Source: Planosporangium spinosum (GTDB lineage: Bacteria > Actinomycetota > Actinomycetes > Mycobacteriales > Micromonosporaceae). Taken from it: DNA of 64,000 bases. A program made the position numbers and the translations under genes. A model generated the notes under the pieces. The model saw nothing but the letters and a program-made list of their open reading frames with translations. It was not told the origin of the DNA and did not search any database. Positions 31,243-38,961 of the stretch are shown in pieces. The first letter of the stretch is position 1. Each line of letters opens with the position of its first letter. The stretch lies in assembly GCF_049999945.1 (NCBI RefSeq), contig NZ_JBLYUB010000018.1, positions 1 through 64,000 of the forward strand. Reading direction: 5' to 3'.

Positions 31243-32585
31243 CCGAACGTACGTTGGCCGAGGCGCTGCGGACGGTCGCGGACGAGGTCCCCGTACCGCC
31301 GCTCCCCACCGACCTGTGGCGGCGCGGCCGGCGCAGGCACCGCCGGCGGATCGCGGCGGCGCTCACCGCCACGGCGACGCTCGCGGTCGTCGTGGCGGTG
31401 CCGCTGACCTGGCTGGGGCCGGCCCCGGAGCGGGTCGAGCCAGCGGAGCCTCCGGGCGCCGCACCCTCCGTGGTGTACCCGCCGATGCCCTGGCAGCGCA
31501 CCGTCCAGCAGGCGCCGGCCGGCCGCGCCGCGCTGATCGTCAGCGGCGAGGGCGCGTTCCGCGGCAGCGACCTGTTCGGGTACGAGGGCCGCACCGTCGT
31601 GGTGAGCCGAGCCGGCCGGTACCGGCTGGTCAACGGCGCCCACGAGGGCGAGGTCGGCGACGAGTTCCAACTGTCCCCCGACGGCCGGTACCTCGCCGCG
31701 CCGGGGCCGGTCGACGGCACCGACGGGTTGGGTTGGGACGCCACGTCGCTGGTGGACCTGACCACGGGTCGGGTGCGGGGGTACCCGGGCGGCATACCGG
31801 TCGCCTGGGCCCCGGACGGGCGGCATCTCCTGATCCAGGGCTTCCAGCACGGACCACTGGCGATGCTGGACATCGGGTCCGGCGCGGTGCGCCGCCTGGA
31901 CGCCACCGGCATCCCCGAGGTACGGGGGCGGTTCACCGCGTTCGCCCCCGACGGTGGCCGCGTCGTGGTCGGCGTCGGCGGAAGCCTGTACGTCGCGGAC
32001 GTGGCGACGGGTACCACCCGCAAGCTGGTGGACCTGGGACGCCGGTACCGGCTCGCCGGACCGGGTGCGTGGACCGCCGACGGGCGGATCGCGGTCTGGG
32101 AGGCGGTAGCCGGCTGCGAGGACGACTGTGAACTTCCGTACCCGGGTACGGGCGAGTTCCGGCTGCGTTTCCTGGACGCCGGGTCGGGGGCGGACGTTGC
32201 GGGTACCGGGCTCGACCAGGTACGGGGCCAGTTCCCGCGCCTGCTCGGCTGGCAGCGTGACGGGGATGCGGTCGTCGAGACGTACCGGCCCGCGCCGCCG
32301 CAGGCATCCGCGCCCGCAGCGGCCAGCCTGGAGGTCGTCGCGCTGCGCCCGGGCGGGGGACGGGCCGTGCTGGTCCGGCTACCGGCGGACGCCCACCACG
32401 TCGACGTCGCCCGGGACCTGCTGGCGGAGGGCCGGTTCGGGGGTGCTCCCCCGTCGACCGGCGACCGGCTGAGCGACTGGCTGGGCGGCCTGGCCGGCCG
32501 GCTCGCCGTACTGGCGGCCATCGTGGCCGGTGTCGTCGGGGTCGTGGTGCTGCGGCGAAGGATCCGCGACCGGCGTGGATCCTGA
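31239..32585 (+). CDS. Membrane-anchored beta-propeller-like partner of the ECF sigma factor
   Basis: This 448-residue protein starts with a cytosolic N-terminus of about 35 residues (LAEALRTVADEVPVPPLPTDLWRRG). A transmembrane helix (about 38-57) follows, then a large extracellular domain with repeated WD40/TolB-like strands (FQLSPDGRYLAAP, VAWAPDGRHLLIQG, FTAFAPDGGRVVVGV), and a second helix near the C-terminus (VLAAIVAGVVGVVVLRRR). Its GTG start overlaps the sigma stop codon. The N-terminal part probably holds the sigma factor at the membrane, as in actinobacterial SigE-type pairs, but no zinc anti-sigma motif is visible. Confidence 0.78.
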   Translation: MTERTLAEALRTVADEVPVPPLPTDLWRRGRRRHRRRIAAALTATATLAVVVAVPLTWLGPAPERVEPAEPPGAAPSVVYPPMPWQRTVQQAPAGRAALIVSGEGAFRGSDLFGYEGRTVVVSRAGRYRLVNGAHEGEVGDEFQLSPDGRYLAAPGPVDGTDGLGWDATSLVDLTTGRVRGYPGGIPVAWAPDGRHLLIQGFQHGPLAMLDIGSGAVRRLDATGIPEVRGRFTAFAPDGGRVVVGVGGSLYVADVATGTTRKLVDLGRRYRLAGPGAWTADGRIAVWEAVAGCEDDCELPYPGTGEFRLRFLDAGSGADVAGTGLDQVRGQFPRLLGWQRDGDAVVETYRPAPPQASAPAAASLEVVALRPGGGRAVLVRLPADAHHVDVARDLLAEGRFGGAPPSTGDRLSDWLGGLAGRLAVLAAIVAGVVGVVVLRRRIRDRRGS

Positions 32586-32599
32586 GCCAGCCGGGCGGG

Positions 32600-33298
32600 T
32601 CAGGACCGGTCGCTGGACGTCCACCCCTTCCGGTGGAGCCTTTCGAACCCGTCGAGCAGCAGGTCGAGCGCGAACTCGAACTCGAACTGGTCGTCACAGC
32701 CCTGGCCCACGACCGACCCGTCGTCGTGGGCGGCGTCCATGGCAATCTCCGCGATGTGGGGATACCTGCCTGCCATCTCGCGGAACGCGGCCGCCTGCAG
32801 CTCCGGGTCGGCCGGCAGCGGTGAGCCGGGAAACAGTTCCTGGGTGAACCCCCATACGCGACTGCCGAGAGCGTGCATCACGTGGTGGGCGAGGTTGATG
32901 GAGAAGCCGCCGGCCCGGAACATGCCGACGACCGAGTTCAGGTAGTCCAGGACGACCGGGGTGGGGGCGGGGCGGGACTCGATGACGCGCGACGCCCAGG
33001 GGTGGCGCAACAGCGTGCGTCGGGCCGAGAGGATGCGCTGGCGGATCGCGGACTTCCAGTCGGCACCGCCGACCGGCGGGTCGATCTCACCGACGACGAC
33101 GTCGACCATGCCGTCGAGGAGTTGTTCCTTGTTGGCTACGTGCTTGTAGAGCGCCATCGGCACGACGCCCAGTTCGTGGGCGAGGGTGCGCATGCTCAGC
33201 GAGTCGATCCCGGCGTCGTCGGCGAGCGCGACGGCGGCACGCAGCACGCGGTCGCGGTTGAGGGGGGCTCGGCGCGCACCGTCGACCTGCTGGGCCAT
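32600..33298 (-). CDS. TetR-family repressor
   Basis: This is a 232-residue regulator with an N-terminal HTH (about residues 15-60; SLSMRTLAHELGVVPMALYKHVANKEQLL) and a TetR C-terminal ligand domain (about 80-220). The ATG at 33298 is preceded by an intergenic region carrying two copies of the same 17-bp palindrome. It is divergent from the DUF2306 membrane protein gene, which it most likely represses together with itself. Confidence 0.88.
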   Translation of the reverse strand: MAQQVDGARRAPLNRDRVLRAAVALADDAGIDSLSMRTLAHELGVVPMALYKHVANKEQLLDGMVDVVVGEIDPPVGGADWKSAIRQRILSARRTLLRHPWASRVIESRPAPTPVVLDYLNSVVGMFRAGGFSINLAHHVMHALGSRVWGFTQELFPGSPLPADPELQAAAFREMAGRYPHIAEIAMDAAHDDGSVVGQGCDDQFEFEFALDLLLDGFERLHRKGWTSSDRS

Positions 33299-33346
33299 CT
33301 CGACCGCCTTCCTTTGGTGCAGTTGCCGACCGTACCCGCTCTTGAC

Positions 33347-33363
33347 GGTGTACGGCGTACACC
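33347..33363. promoter_or_regulatory. TetR operator copy 1 (GGTGTACGGCGTACACC)
   Basis: This 17-bp palindrome with one central base lies 48 bp upstream of the repressor start. It is the reverse complement of the second copy at 33381-33397; centres are 34 bp apart (about three helical turns). Confidence 0.75.
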
Positions 33364-33380
33364 CTACTCTGATCGCAAGA

Positions 33381-33397
33381 GGTGTACGCCGTACACC
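33381..33397. promoter_or_regulatory. TetR operator copy 2 (GGTGTACGCCGTACACC)
   Basis: This second copy of the palindrome lies 43 bp upstream of the DUF2306 gene. Twin sites suggest cooperative control of both divergent promoters. Confidence 0.75.
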
Positions 33398-33439
33398 CAT
33401 CCGGCCGCCGGACGACCGGAACGACGAAGGGAGCCCGCC

Positions 33440-34147
33440 GTGACCTCCTCCACCAGGCGAGAGTGGCTAGTGCCCGCCGGGCTGATCCTGCTCAGCGCCG
33501 TCCCGGTGCTCGCCGGCGCCGCCCGGGCCGCCCAGCTCACCGGCGGCGCCACCGTCACACCGGACAACGCCCGGTTCTTCGCCTCGCCGGTACCCGTACT
33601 GGTGCACATCGTCAGCGTCACCCTGTACGCGCTCCTCGGGGCGTTCCAGTTCGCCCCCGGCTTCCGGCGCCGCAGACCCGGCTGGCACCGCATGGCCGGG
33701 CGATTGCTGGTTCCCTGCGGGCTCGCCGCGGCGCTGTCGGGCCTGTGGATGACGCTGTTCTATCCCCGCCCGCCCGCCGACGACGTACTGCTCACCCCGA
33801 TGCGGCTCGTCTTCGGCGCAGGGATGGTCGGCTGCATCGTCCTCGGCGTCGCCGCGATCCGGCGCCGGGACATCGCCCGCCACCGCGCCTGGATGGCCCG
33901 CGGCTACGCGATCGGCCTCGGCGCGGGTACCCAGGTCCTGACCCACCTGCCCTGGATGCTGCTGGTCGGCCAACCGCGCGGGCTCGGCCGGGCACTGATG
34001 ATGCTCGCCGGCTGGGTGATCAACCTCGCGGTGGTCGAATGGGCGCTCCGCAAGCGGCCGACCAGGCCGACCCGGACCCCCGGGGGCGACACCGGCGCTC
34101 GCGTTGGCGTTCTTGCCACAAGCTCGAGGACTGCAATCCGGACGTGA
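33440..34147 (+). CDS. DUF2306-family membrane protein
   Basis: This is a 235-residue protein with about six transmembrane helices, typical of DUF2306: HIVSVTLYALLGAFQF, RRRPGWHRMAGRLLV, HRAWMARGYAIGLGAGTQVL. Histidines in the helices (PVLVHI, GWHRM, ARHRAWM) recall heme-binding cytochrome b561-like folds. The GTG at 33440 has GAAGGGAG upstream. It is divergent from the TetR repressor and shares its twin operators, so it is probably inducible. Function is unknown. Confidence 0.82.
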   Translation: MTSSTRREWLVPAGLILLSAVPVLAGAARAAQLTGGATVTPDNARFFASPVPVLVHIVSVTLYALLGAFQFAPGFRRRRPGWHRMAGRLLVPCGLAAALSGLWMTLFYPRPPADDVLLTPMRLVFGAGMVGCIVLGVAAIRRRDIARHRAWMARGYAIGLGAGTQVLTHLPWMLLVGQPRGLGRALMMLAGWVINLAVVEWALRKRPTRPTRTPGGDTGARVGVLATSSRTAIRT

Positions 34148-34383
34148 CTGATGCCTCCATCGGTACCGACGCCGCCGAACGGACCATCACGATCTCGCTG
34201 CTGGTCTTCGCGGACAACGAGGTAGCAGGCCTCCAGAGAGCCCTCGCCGTCATCCGATCGACCGTCCATGCCGCGGGTGCCGCCACCCCATTCTGGCCAA
34301 CCGCGGACGACTTCGTTGACGGTGACGTCGAGTACCGACCGCCACAGATTCAGATGGAACGCGCCACCACCCTGGTGGCATGA
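34144..34383 (+). CDS. Small hypothetical protein (79 aa)
   Basis: A GTG start overlaps the stop codon of the DUF2306 gene by 4 bp, implying translational coupling. The 79-residue protein is soluble and acidic, with TITISLLVFADNEVAGLQRALAVI and a C-terminal GDVEYRPPQIQMERATTLVA. Family is not recognised. The downstream hairpin 34406-34438 fits as the operon terminator. Confidence 0.6.
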   Translation: MTDASIGTDAAERTITISLLVFADNEVAGLQRALAVIRSTVHAAGAATPFWPTADDFVDGDVEYRPPQIQMERATTLVA

Positions 34384-34405
34384 CACTCCCACCACCGAAC
34401 TGAAC

Positions 34406-34438
34406 GCGGCCCCGGCTCTCACCCTGAGTCGGGGCCGC
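34406..34438 (+). terminator. Intrinsic terminator of the DUF2306 operon
   Basis: A GCGGCCCCG / CGGGGCCGC stem with an inner CTC/GAG extension lies 22 bp after the small hypothetical gene. The rest of the stretch 34384-34708 shows no gene. Confidence 0.75.
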
Positions 34439-34708
34439 AGCATGTCCCCCCTGTTGTGACGAGGCCGCAGGCATAGCCGCGCCACCGCTGCACAACGATG
34501 CAAGCGGGGTCACCCAAGAGACGGTCTCTGCCCGCCATCAGGAGATGCCTCGGCGGGCCGATGCCCGAGATGCCAGGTGAGACGCCAGCCGGCACACCTC
34601 TCCCGCCATCGATCCGCCCCCTCCCAGAGGGGCGATACCGAGACGGCCCACCGTACTTGCACAGGTGAGCAAGGGAACCTTCGATCTCGAAGGGCGTCTC
34701 CGTGTCGC

Positions 34709-34951
34709 CTACTTCGGGAAGAGCATCCACGTATTCGGTTCGGAGACGAAGATGCCCTTGCCCTGGTGCCGGTAGATGAGCAGGCGGGCCTCCAGTCGGA
34801 CCATCACGAGCTGGATGGTGGTGCTACCGACGTTGAACATCTTCTGCAGTTCCGACAGAGACGGCAGCTTGGAGTGGGGCGCTCGCTTTCCCGATCTGAT
34901 GGCTTCCTCCAACTCGTCAGCGATGCGTACATAGTCAGGCGTGATCGGCAT
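34709..34951 (-). CDS. GntR-type winged-helix regulator (HTH domain only)
   Basis: This 80-residue protein is a bare GntR DNA-binding domain: YVRIADELEEAIRSGKRAPHSKLPSLSELQKMFNVGSTTIQLVMVRLEARLLIYRHQGKGIFV. The usual C-terminal effector domain is absent, so it resembles the short GntR regulators of actinomycete plasmids and accessory regions. The ATG at 34951 follows a GAAGAGGACGACTCC leader. It is divergent from two small cysteine-motif proteins, a grouping that suggests a mobile or regulatory cassette. Confidence 0.85.
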   Translation of the reverse strand: MPITPDYVRIADELEEAIRSGKRAPHSKLPSLSELQKMFNVGSTTIQLVMVRLEARLLIYRHQGKGIFVSEPNTWMLFPK

Positions 34952-35208
34952 GGAGTCGTCCTCTTCCTGCGTGGCAACTCCATCTGATCACCTGTGCCGC
35001 TGCGCGCTCAAGCTTCATGCGCCGCTCGCATTGACTCTTCCTAGTGTCACGTATAAGTTGCAACTGAGCCTCTTCCTGCGTGGCAGCCGGTAGAGGTTTC
35101 GCTCCGGAGTTGCTCCGCAAGTGCAAGTCCCGGCGGGGAGCTGCGCCACTGAGCCGCTCCCCGTCGGAGGCACCCCCGACCCCGACCCCACGGCGACGGA
35201 GGCCTGAG

Positions 35209-35469
35209 TTGGTCAGCGAAGTGGATGAGATCGAGTACCCGGTACCTGCACAGCCGACCAACGAGGACATCGAGTACGCACAGAAGGCCGTCATCATCCA
35301 CCAGGGTGAGCAGTGGCCCACGGGGACGCTGTGCGTCAACTGCCACGCCCCCTGGCCCTGCGCACTGAACCGCTGGGGCCGCACGGTGCTCACGTCTGTC
35401 GGCTGCGGCGAGGCGGATGTCGTCGGCCTGATCCGCCGCGCCAGGCACGGGATCGTCCCTTGGTCGTAA
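35209..35469 (+). CDS. Small protein with CxxCxxPWPC motif (copy 1)
   Basis: This 86-residue protein opens at a TTG with GGAGG 6 bp upstream. It contains CVNCHAPWPC (about residues 46-55), a likely zinc- or metal-binding motif, followed by a helix. A paralogue with CAGCGAPWPC lies 166 bp downstream. Family is not recognised by name. Both stand opposite the short GntR regulator, so they may form one accessory locus. Confidence 0.65.
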   Translation: MVSEVDEIEYPVPAQPTNEDIEYAQKAVIIHQGEQWPTGTLCVNCHAPWPCALNRWGRTVLTSVGCGEADVVGLIRRARHGIVPWS

Positions 35470-35635
35470 CCCGACTTCGGGTTCCACGTACCGGAGCGCG
35501 GCGGCCGTAGGACCCCAGCCCTTCCCCGCCCTCGGCCGTCGCGCTCCCCACCACGGCGGGAGGAATCGCGTTGCCAAATCCGTACATCGAGGGATACCGG
35601 TCCGCCCTGCACAGCAAGCACCAGCGGAGGTGGTC

Positions 35636-35983
35636 GTGGAGAAGGTTCCGCACAACATGCCGGTGTGGCGAGCGATGGCCGTGCGCGATCCTGACAGCCC
35701 TTTTGGCCGACTGCCCCGGGCACTGGCCCGGGTGAACGTCCACGTCCCCATCCGGCCCAACTGGGTGTGCGCCGGCTGCGGGGCACCCTGGCCGTGCGAG
35801 ACGCGCCGCAACCAACTGCTCGCCGAGTTCGACGGCACTCCGGTCTCGCTCGGCCTGCTGATGGGCGGCTACTTCGTGGACTGCTGCGCGGACCTGCCGA
35901 ACCGCGCGGTGGGCGAGTTGTACGGACGGTTTCTCGGCTGGCTCAAGGAACAGCCCGAGCCGCACGAGGACCAGGAGCCGTAG
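35636..35983 (+). CDS. Small protein with CxxCxxPWPC motif (copy 2)
   Basis: This is a 115-residue protein. The GTG at 35636 has GGAGG 5 bp upstream; another GTG at 35630 is possible. It contains the motif CAGCGAPWPC (about residues 45-54), then ETRRNQLLAEFDGTPVSLGLLMGGYFVDCCADLP, and an acidic tail. It shares the cysteine motif with the upstream protein, so the pair probably arose by duplication. Function is unknown. Confidence 0.65.
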   Translation: MEKVPHNMPVWRAMAVRDPDSPFGRLPRALARVNVHVPIRPNWVCAGCGAPWPCETRRNQLLAEFDGTPVSLGLLMGGYFVDCCADLPNRAVGELYGRFLGWLKEQPEPHEDQEP

Positions 35984-35990
35984 CACACCA

Positions 35991-36036
35991 ATCTTGGAGA
36001 GTTAGGCACCAATATTGGTGCCCAACTTTCCAAGAT
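35991..36036. terminator. Near-perfect 46-bp palindrome (WGATCTTGG family, copy 2)
   Basis: A palindrome centred on AATATT pairs 35991-36013 with 36014-36036, with two mismatched pairs. It lies between the convergent small-protein gene and the lipoprotein gene and should act as a bidirectional terminator. Its outer arm ATCTTGG matches the hairpins at 24836 and 57065. Confidence 0.75.
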
Positions 36037-36147
36037 CTACGAGGAACCGGGCTGCAACACTGTCGTAGACGCTCGGCATGGCCCCTCCGATACCGGCACG
36101 GTGTTCCGCCTGGCCGGACGACTCGCCTCAGGATCCCGACCCGATCC

Positions 36148-36624
36148 TCAGCTGGCCCCGCAGGCAGCCTTGAACTGCGTGACGGCGGTGTCCAGGGCCG
36201 CCTTACTCGGCGCTTCCTTCGGGGCCGTCACGTACTTGTCGGCGAGGTCCGACATGGCGGTCGCCACCTGCTTCGCGGCGTCGCTGACCTTGGTGCTCGC
36301 GGTGATCATGTGCGCGTAGACCGCCGCGGCGCCGGCGGAGTACTGAGCACTGACGGCGGAGTGTCCAGCCGGAGGTCCGATCTTCTCCGCCTCGGCGACC
36401 TTCGCCATGGTGGTCTCGATGTCACCGCTGATCTCGCTGCACGCGGTCTTGGTGCCGGCGTCCGTGGCCGGAGTGCCGCTCGTGGCGGTCGATTGCGCGG
36501 TGGCCGCCGCGTTGCCGCCGCCCGCCTTCGCGGAGTCGCCCGCCGAATCGTTGCCGTCGGTGCATCCGGCCACAACTACCGCCGTGATGGCCAAGCCGAG
36601 CAGCCCAAACCGAACTGGTCGCAT
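36148..36624 (-). CDS. Lipoprotein of unknown function
   Basis: This is a 158-residue exported lipoprotein. The lipobox VVVAGC (Cys about residue 21) follows a signal peptide RFGLLGLAITAVVVA. A Ser/Thr/Ala/Gly-rich linker and a helical domain (about 60-155) with two cysteines (KTACSEISGD, FKAACGAS) that may form a disulfide follow. The ATG at 36624 starts a monocistronic gene. Helical four-cysteine-free lipoproteins of this kind are common in actinomycetes, but no family name is recognised. Confidence 0.72.
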   Translation of the reverse strand: MRPVRFGLLGLAITAVVVAGCTDGNDSAGDSAKAGGGNAAATAQSTATSGTPATDAGTKTACSEISGDIETTMAKVAEAEKIGPPAGHSAVSAQYSAGAAAVYAHMITASTKVSDAAKQVATAMSDLADKYVTAPKEAPSKAALDTAVTQFKAACGAS

Positions 36625-36804
36625 GATTTCCTCCCCAGGTGTCTCTGCGATCGCTGCCGCAACTTACCAGATCAACGACGGACGTGAATCTCGATGCCGT
36701 CTCCGGGTCGCCCGTTGCCGGCCTCGAACGTTGGAGGTCCACGCCGACCGCACCGGCCGCCGGGACAGAACGCCACGGCCGCGCGCCGAGGCCGCGCTAC
36801 CGAC

Positions 36805-37068
36805 TCAGGACATCGACGAAGGGGGCTGACCCAGTAGACGCAGGCGTTGCTCCACAGCGCGCTCAACCTGGTGGCGGGCGTAACCGCGTAGCCGCTGCCT
36901 GAACCGCGTACTCCGCAGCGCTTCGCGGGCCGATGCCCGCAACGTCTCGCTCCCGGAGGAGAGGGCGTCATCCGCTTGAGAAAGCAGCTGGTCGACCTGC
37001 GCCATGTCGTAGCCACGCAGCGCGATCATGAAATCCGACACCACGGAAGCCAACGTATCGAACAACAT
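36805..37068 (-). CDS. DivIVA-domain-like small protein
   Basis: This protein of up to 87 residues contains the motif MIALRGYDMAQVDQLLSQAD, which matches the N-terminal segment of DivIVA/Wag31-like proteins (FxxxLRGYDxxxVDxxL). A basic C-terminal helix (FRQRLRGYARHQVERAVEQR) repeats the LRGY element. The start is uncertain: ATG 37068, GTG 37044 or 37041, and ATG 37029 are possible, none with a strong ribosome site. Anything upstream would run into tRNA-Ser. A role in membrane-curvature or division-site binding is inferred from the motif only. Confidence 0.6.
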   Translation of the reverse strand: MLFDTLASVVSDFMIALRGYDMAQVDQLLSQADDALSSGSETLRASAREALRSTRFRQRLRGYARHQVERAVEQRLRLLGQPPSSMS

Positions 37069-37120
37069 CAAACGGTAGGTTGCTGCGACCGCACCACGGG
37101 GCCGGTCGACCGCGAACGAC

Positions 37121-37165
37121 GAAGCCCCTCCGACAGGCGTTCGCGCTGGCCGGAGGGGCTTTTCC
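37121..37165. terminator. Hairpin downstream of tRNA-Ser(TGA)
   Basis: Arms GAAGCCCCTCCG (37121-37132) and CGGAGGGGCTTTTCC (37151-37165) form a stable stem-loop between tRNA-Ser and the DivIVA-like gene. The T run is on the plus strand, but on the minus strand it is the first hairpin after the tRNA. Confidence 0.65.
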
Positions 37166-37175
37166 CTGACCGTTG

Positions 37176-37265
37176 CGGAGGGCGTGGGATTCGAACCCAC
37201 GAGGACGGGGATACCGCCCTAGCGGTTTTCAAGACCGCCGCCATCGGCCACTAGGCGAGCCCTCC
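37176..37265 (-). tRNA. tRNA-Ser (anticodon TGA)
   Basis: A 90-base minus-strand cloverleaf with acceptor stem GGAGGGC/GCCCTCC, a long variable arm, anticodon loop CTTGAAA (TGA, reading UCN codons), and T arm GTGGGTTCGAATCCCAC. CCA is not encoded. Confidence 0.96.
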
Positions 37266-37493
37266 TGAACCGCGACGACACCCACCCGCGCCACCTCGGC
37301 AAGGTCGGCACGCAGGGGATGTCCCGCAGCGGACGCGATCCCGGCCGCAGGCCGGGTCGGTGTCCGCCACTAGTCTGCCAGATCCCACCGGCCGGCTGAG
37401 CCCGGCCGGTGATCTCCGCCGCGCCACGGCGCCACGCCGGAGACGGTGGACTCGCTGCGCGGGGCGGACCGGGCAGGGGATAACGTCACCAGG

Positions 37494-38471
37494 GTGTACG
37501 CGGTGACGATCACTGAGCCGGGCGGTCCCGAGGTCCTCCAGTGGACCGAGGTACCCGATCCCGAGCCGCAGCCGGGTGAGGTCCTGATCAACGTGACGGC
37601 CACGGCCGTCAACCGCGCGGACGTGATGCAGCGCCAGGGCCTCTACCCGCCGCCGCCCGGCGCCCCGCCGTACCCGGGGCTGGAGTGCTCCGGCACGGTC
37701 GAGGCGGTCGCCGACGGCGTCGAGGGCTGGAAGCCCGGCGACGAGGTGTGCGCACTGCTCGGCGGCGGCGGGTACGCGCAGAAGGTGGCCGTCCCGGCCT
37801 CTCAACTGCTGCCCCGGCCACGGACGGTGAGCCTGGTCGAGGCGGCGGCGCTGCCCGAGGTCTCCTGCACGGTCTGGTCGAACGTGACCGACCTGGCGCA
37901 CCTGCGCGCCGGTGAGACGTTCCTGGTGCACGGTGGCGGCAGCGGCATCGGTACGTTCGCCATCCAGTACACGAAGGCGCTGGGCGCGAGGGTGGTCACC
38001 ACGGCCCGCCAGCCCAAGCACGACACGCTCAGGGAACTGGGCGCCGACGTCACGATCGACTACTCGACGCAGGACTTCGCGGAGCTCCTGAAGAACCAGG
38101 TCGACGTCATCCTCGACATCATCGGCGGGCCGTACCTGCCCGGGAACGTCCGGGCGCTGGCCACCAACGGGCGGCTGGTCGTGATCGCCAACCAGGGCGG
38201 CCGCAAGGGCGAGCTGGATCTCGGTCTGCTGCTCGCGAAGCGGGGCAGCGTCGCGGCCACGACGCTGCGGGCCCGGCCGATCGAGGAGAAGGCCGCGATC
38301 GTACGGGGCGTGCACCAGCAGGTGTGGCCGCTGGTCGAGGACGGCCGGATCCGCCCGATCGTCGACCGTACGCTGCCGATGTCGCAGGCCGCCGAGGCGC
38401 ACCGGCTGCTCGAGTCCAGCGCGCACCTCGGCAAGATCGTGCTGGTCAACCCCGAGGTAGCAGGAGCCTGA
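37494..38471 (+). CDS. NADPH:quinone oxidoreductase (zeta-crystallin-like MDR)
   Basis: This is a 325-residue zinc-free medium-chain reductase. N-terminal features are VNRADVMQRQGLYPPPPGAPPYPGLE, close to the PIG3/TP53I3 subgroup. The nucleotide-binding motif is HGGGSGIGTFAIQYTKALG (about residues 145-163). It transfers hydride from NADPH to quinones in the cytosol. The GTG at 37494 begins near the likely transcript start, and no clear ribosome site exists, so it may be leaderless. It is convergent with soxR, which fits a redox-stress neighbourhood. Confidence 0.9.
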   Translation: MYAVTITEPGGPEVLQWTEVPDPEPQPGEVLINVTATAVNRADVMQRQGLYPPPPGAPPYPGLECSGTVEAVADGVEGWKPGDEVCALLGGGGYAQKVAVPASQLLPRPRTVSLVEAAALPEVSCTVWSNVTDLAHLRAGETFLVHGGGSGIGTFAIQYTKALGARVVTTARQPKHDTLRELGADVTIDYSTQDFAELLKNQVDVILDIIGGPYLPGNVRALATNGRLVVIANQGGRKGELDLGLLLAKRGSVAATTLRARPIEEKAAIVRGVHQQVWPLVEDGRIRPIVDRTLPMSQAAEAHRLLESSAHLGKIVLVNPEVAGA

Positions 38472-38474
38472 CCG

Positions 38475-38915
38475 TCAGACCCGGCGCAGCACCCGGACCG
38501 GGCCCGGCCCCTGGTCGGCCAGTTCGTCGCCGTGGTTGTACAGCCCGCAGGTCTTCATCGACAGGCAGCCGCAGCCGATGCAGCCGTCGAGCCGGTCGCG
38601 GAGCCGCTCCAGCATCGCTATCCGGTCATCGAGGTGGCTGCGCCAGGTCCGCGAGAGGCGGGTCCAGTCGGCCTTGGTCGGCGTACGCCGGTCGCCCAGC
38701 GACTCCAGCGCCGCGCCGATCTCCTCCAGCGGTATGCCCACCTGTGCCGAGATCCGGATGAACGCGACCCGCCGCAGCGTCGACCGCTCGTAGCGGCGCT
38801 GGTTTCCGCTGGTCCGGGTGGACCAGATCAGGCCGAGGCGCTCGTAGTACCGCAGCGCGGAGGGTGCGACGCCGCTGCGTGCGGACAGCTCGCCGATCGT
38901 CAGCAGGTCGTGCAT
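38475..38915 (-). CDS. soxR: Redox-sensing MerR-family regulator SoxR
   Basis: This is a 146-residue MerR-type activator. A winged helix (LTIGELSARSGVAPSALRYYERLGLI, residues 5-30) is followed by the long helix. The [2Fe-2S] cysteine cluster is C-x2-C-x-C-x5-C in CIGCGCLSMKTC (about residues 112-123). The four cysteines are intact, so it can sense redox-active compounds. The ATG at 38915 is 13 bp from a palindromic box that lies between this gene and transketolase. Control of itself and of the transketolase genes is likely. Confidence 0.9.
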   Translation of the reverse strand: MHDLLTIGELSARSGVAPSALRYYERLGLIWSTRTSGNQRRYERSTLRRVAFIRISAQVGIPLEEIGAALESLGDRRTPTKADWTRLSRTWRSHLDDRIAMLERLRDRLDGCIGCGCLSMKTCGLYNHGDELADQGPGPVRVLRRV

Positions 38916-38928
38916 CACAGCCCCTTGA

Positions 38929-38946
38929 GTTGAAGTTAGCTTCAAC
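38929..38946. promoter_or_regulatory. SoxR-type box, GTTGAAGTTAGCTTCAAC
   Basis: This 18-bp near-perfect palindrome (7-bp arms) lies between divergent soxR and the transketolase genes, 15 bp upstream of the transketolase ATG. MerR-family regulators bind such dyads over promoters. Confidence 0.65.
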
Positions 38947-38961
38947 TTGCAGTCTACGGAC

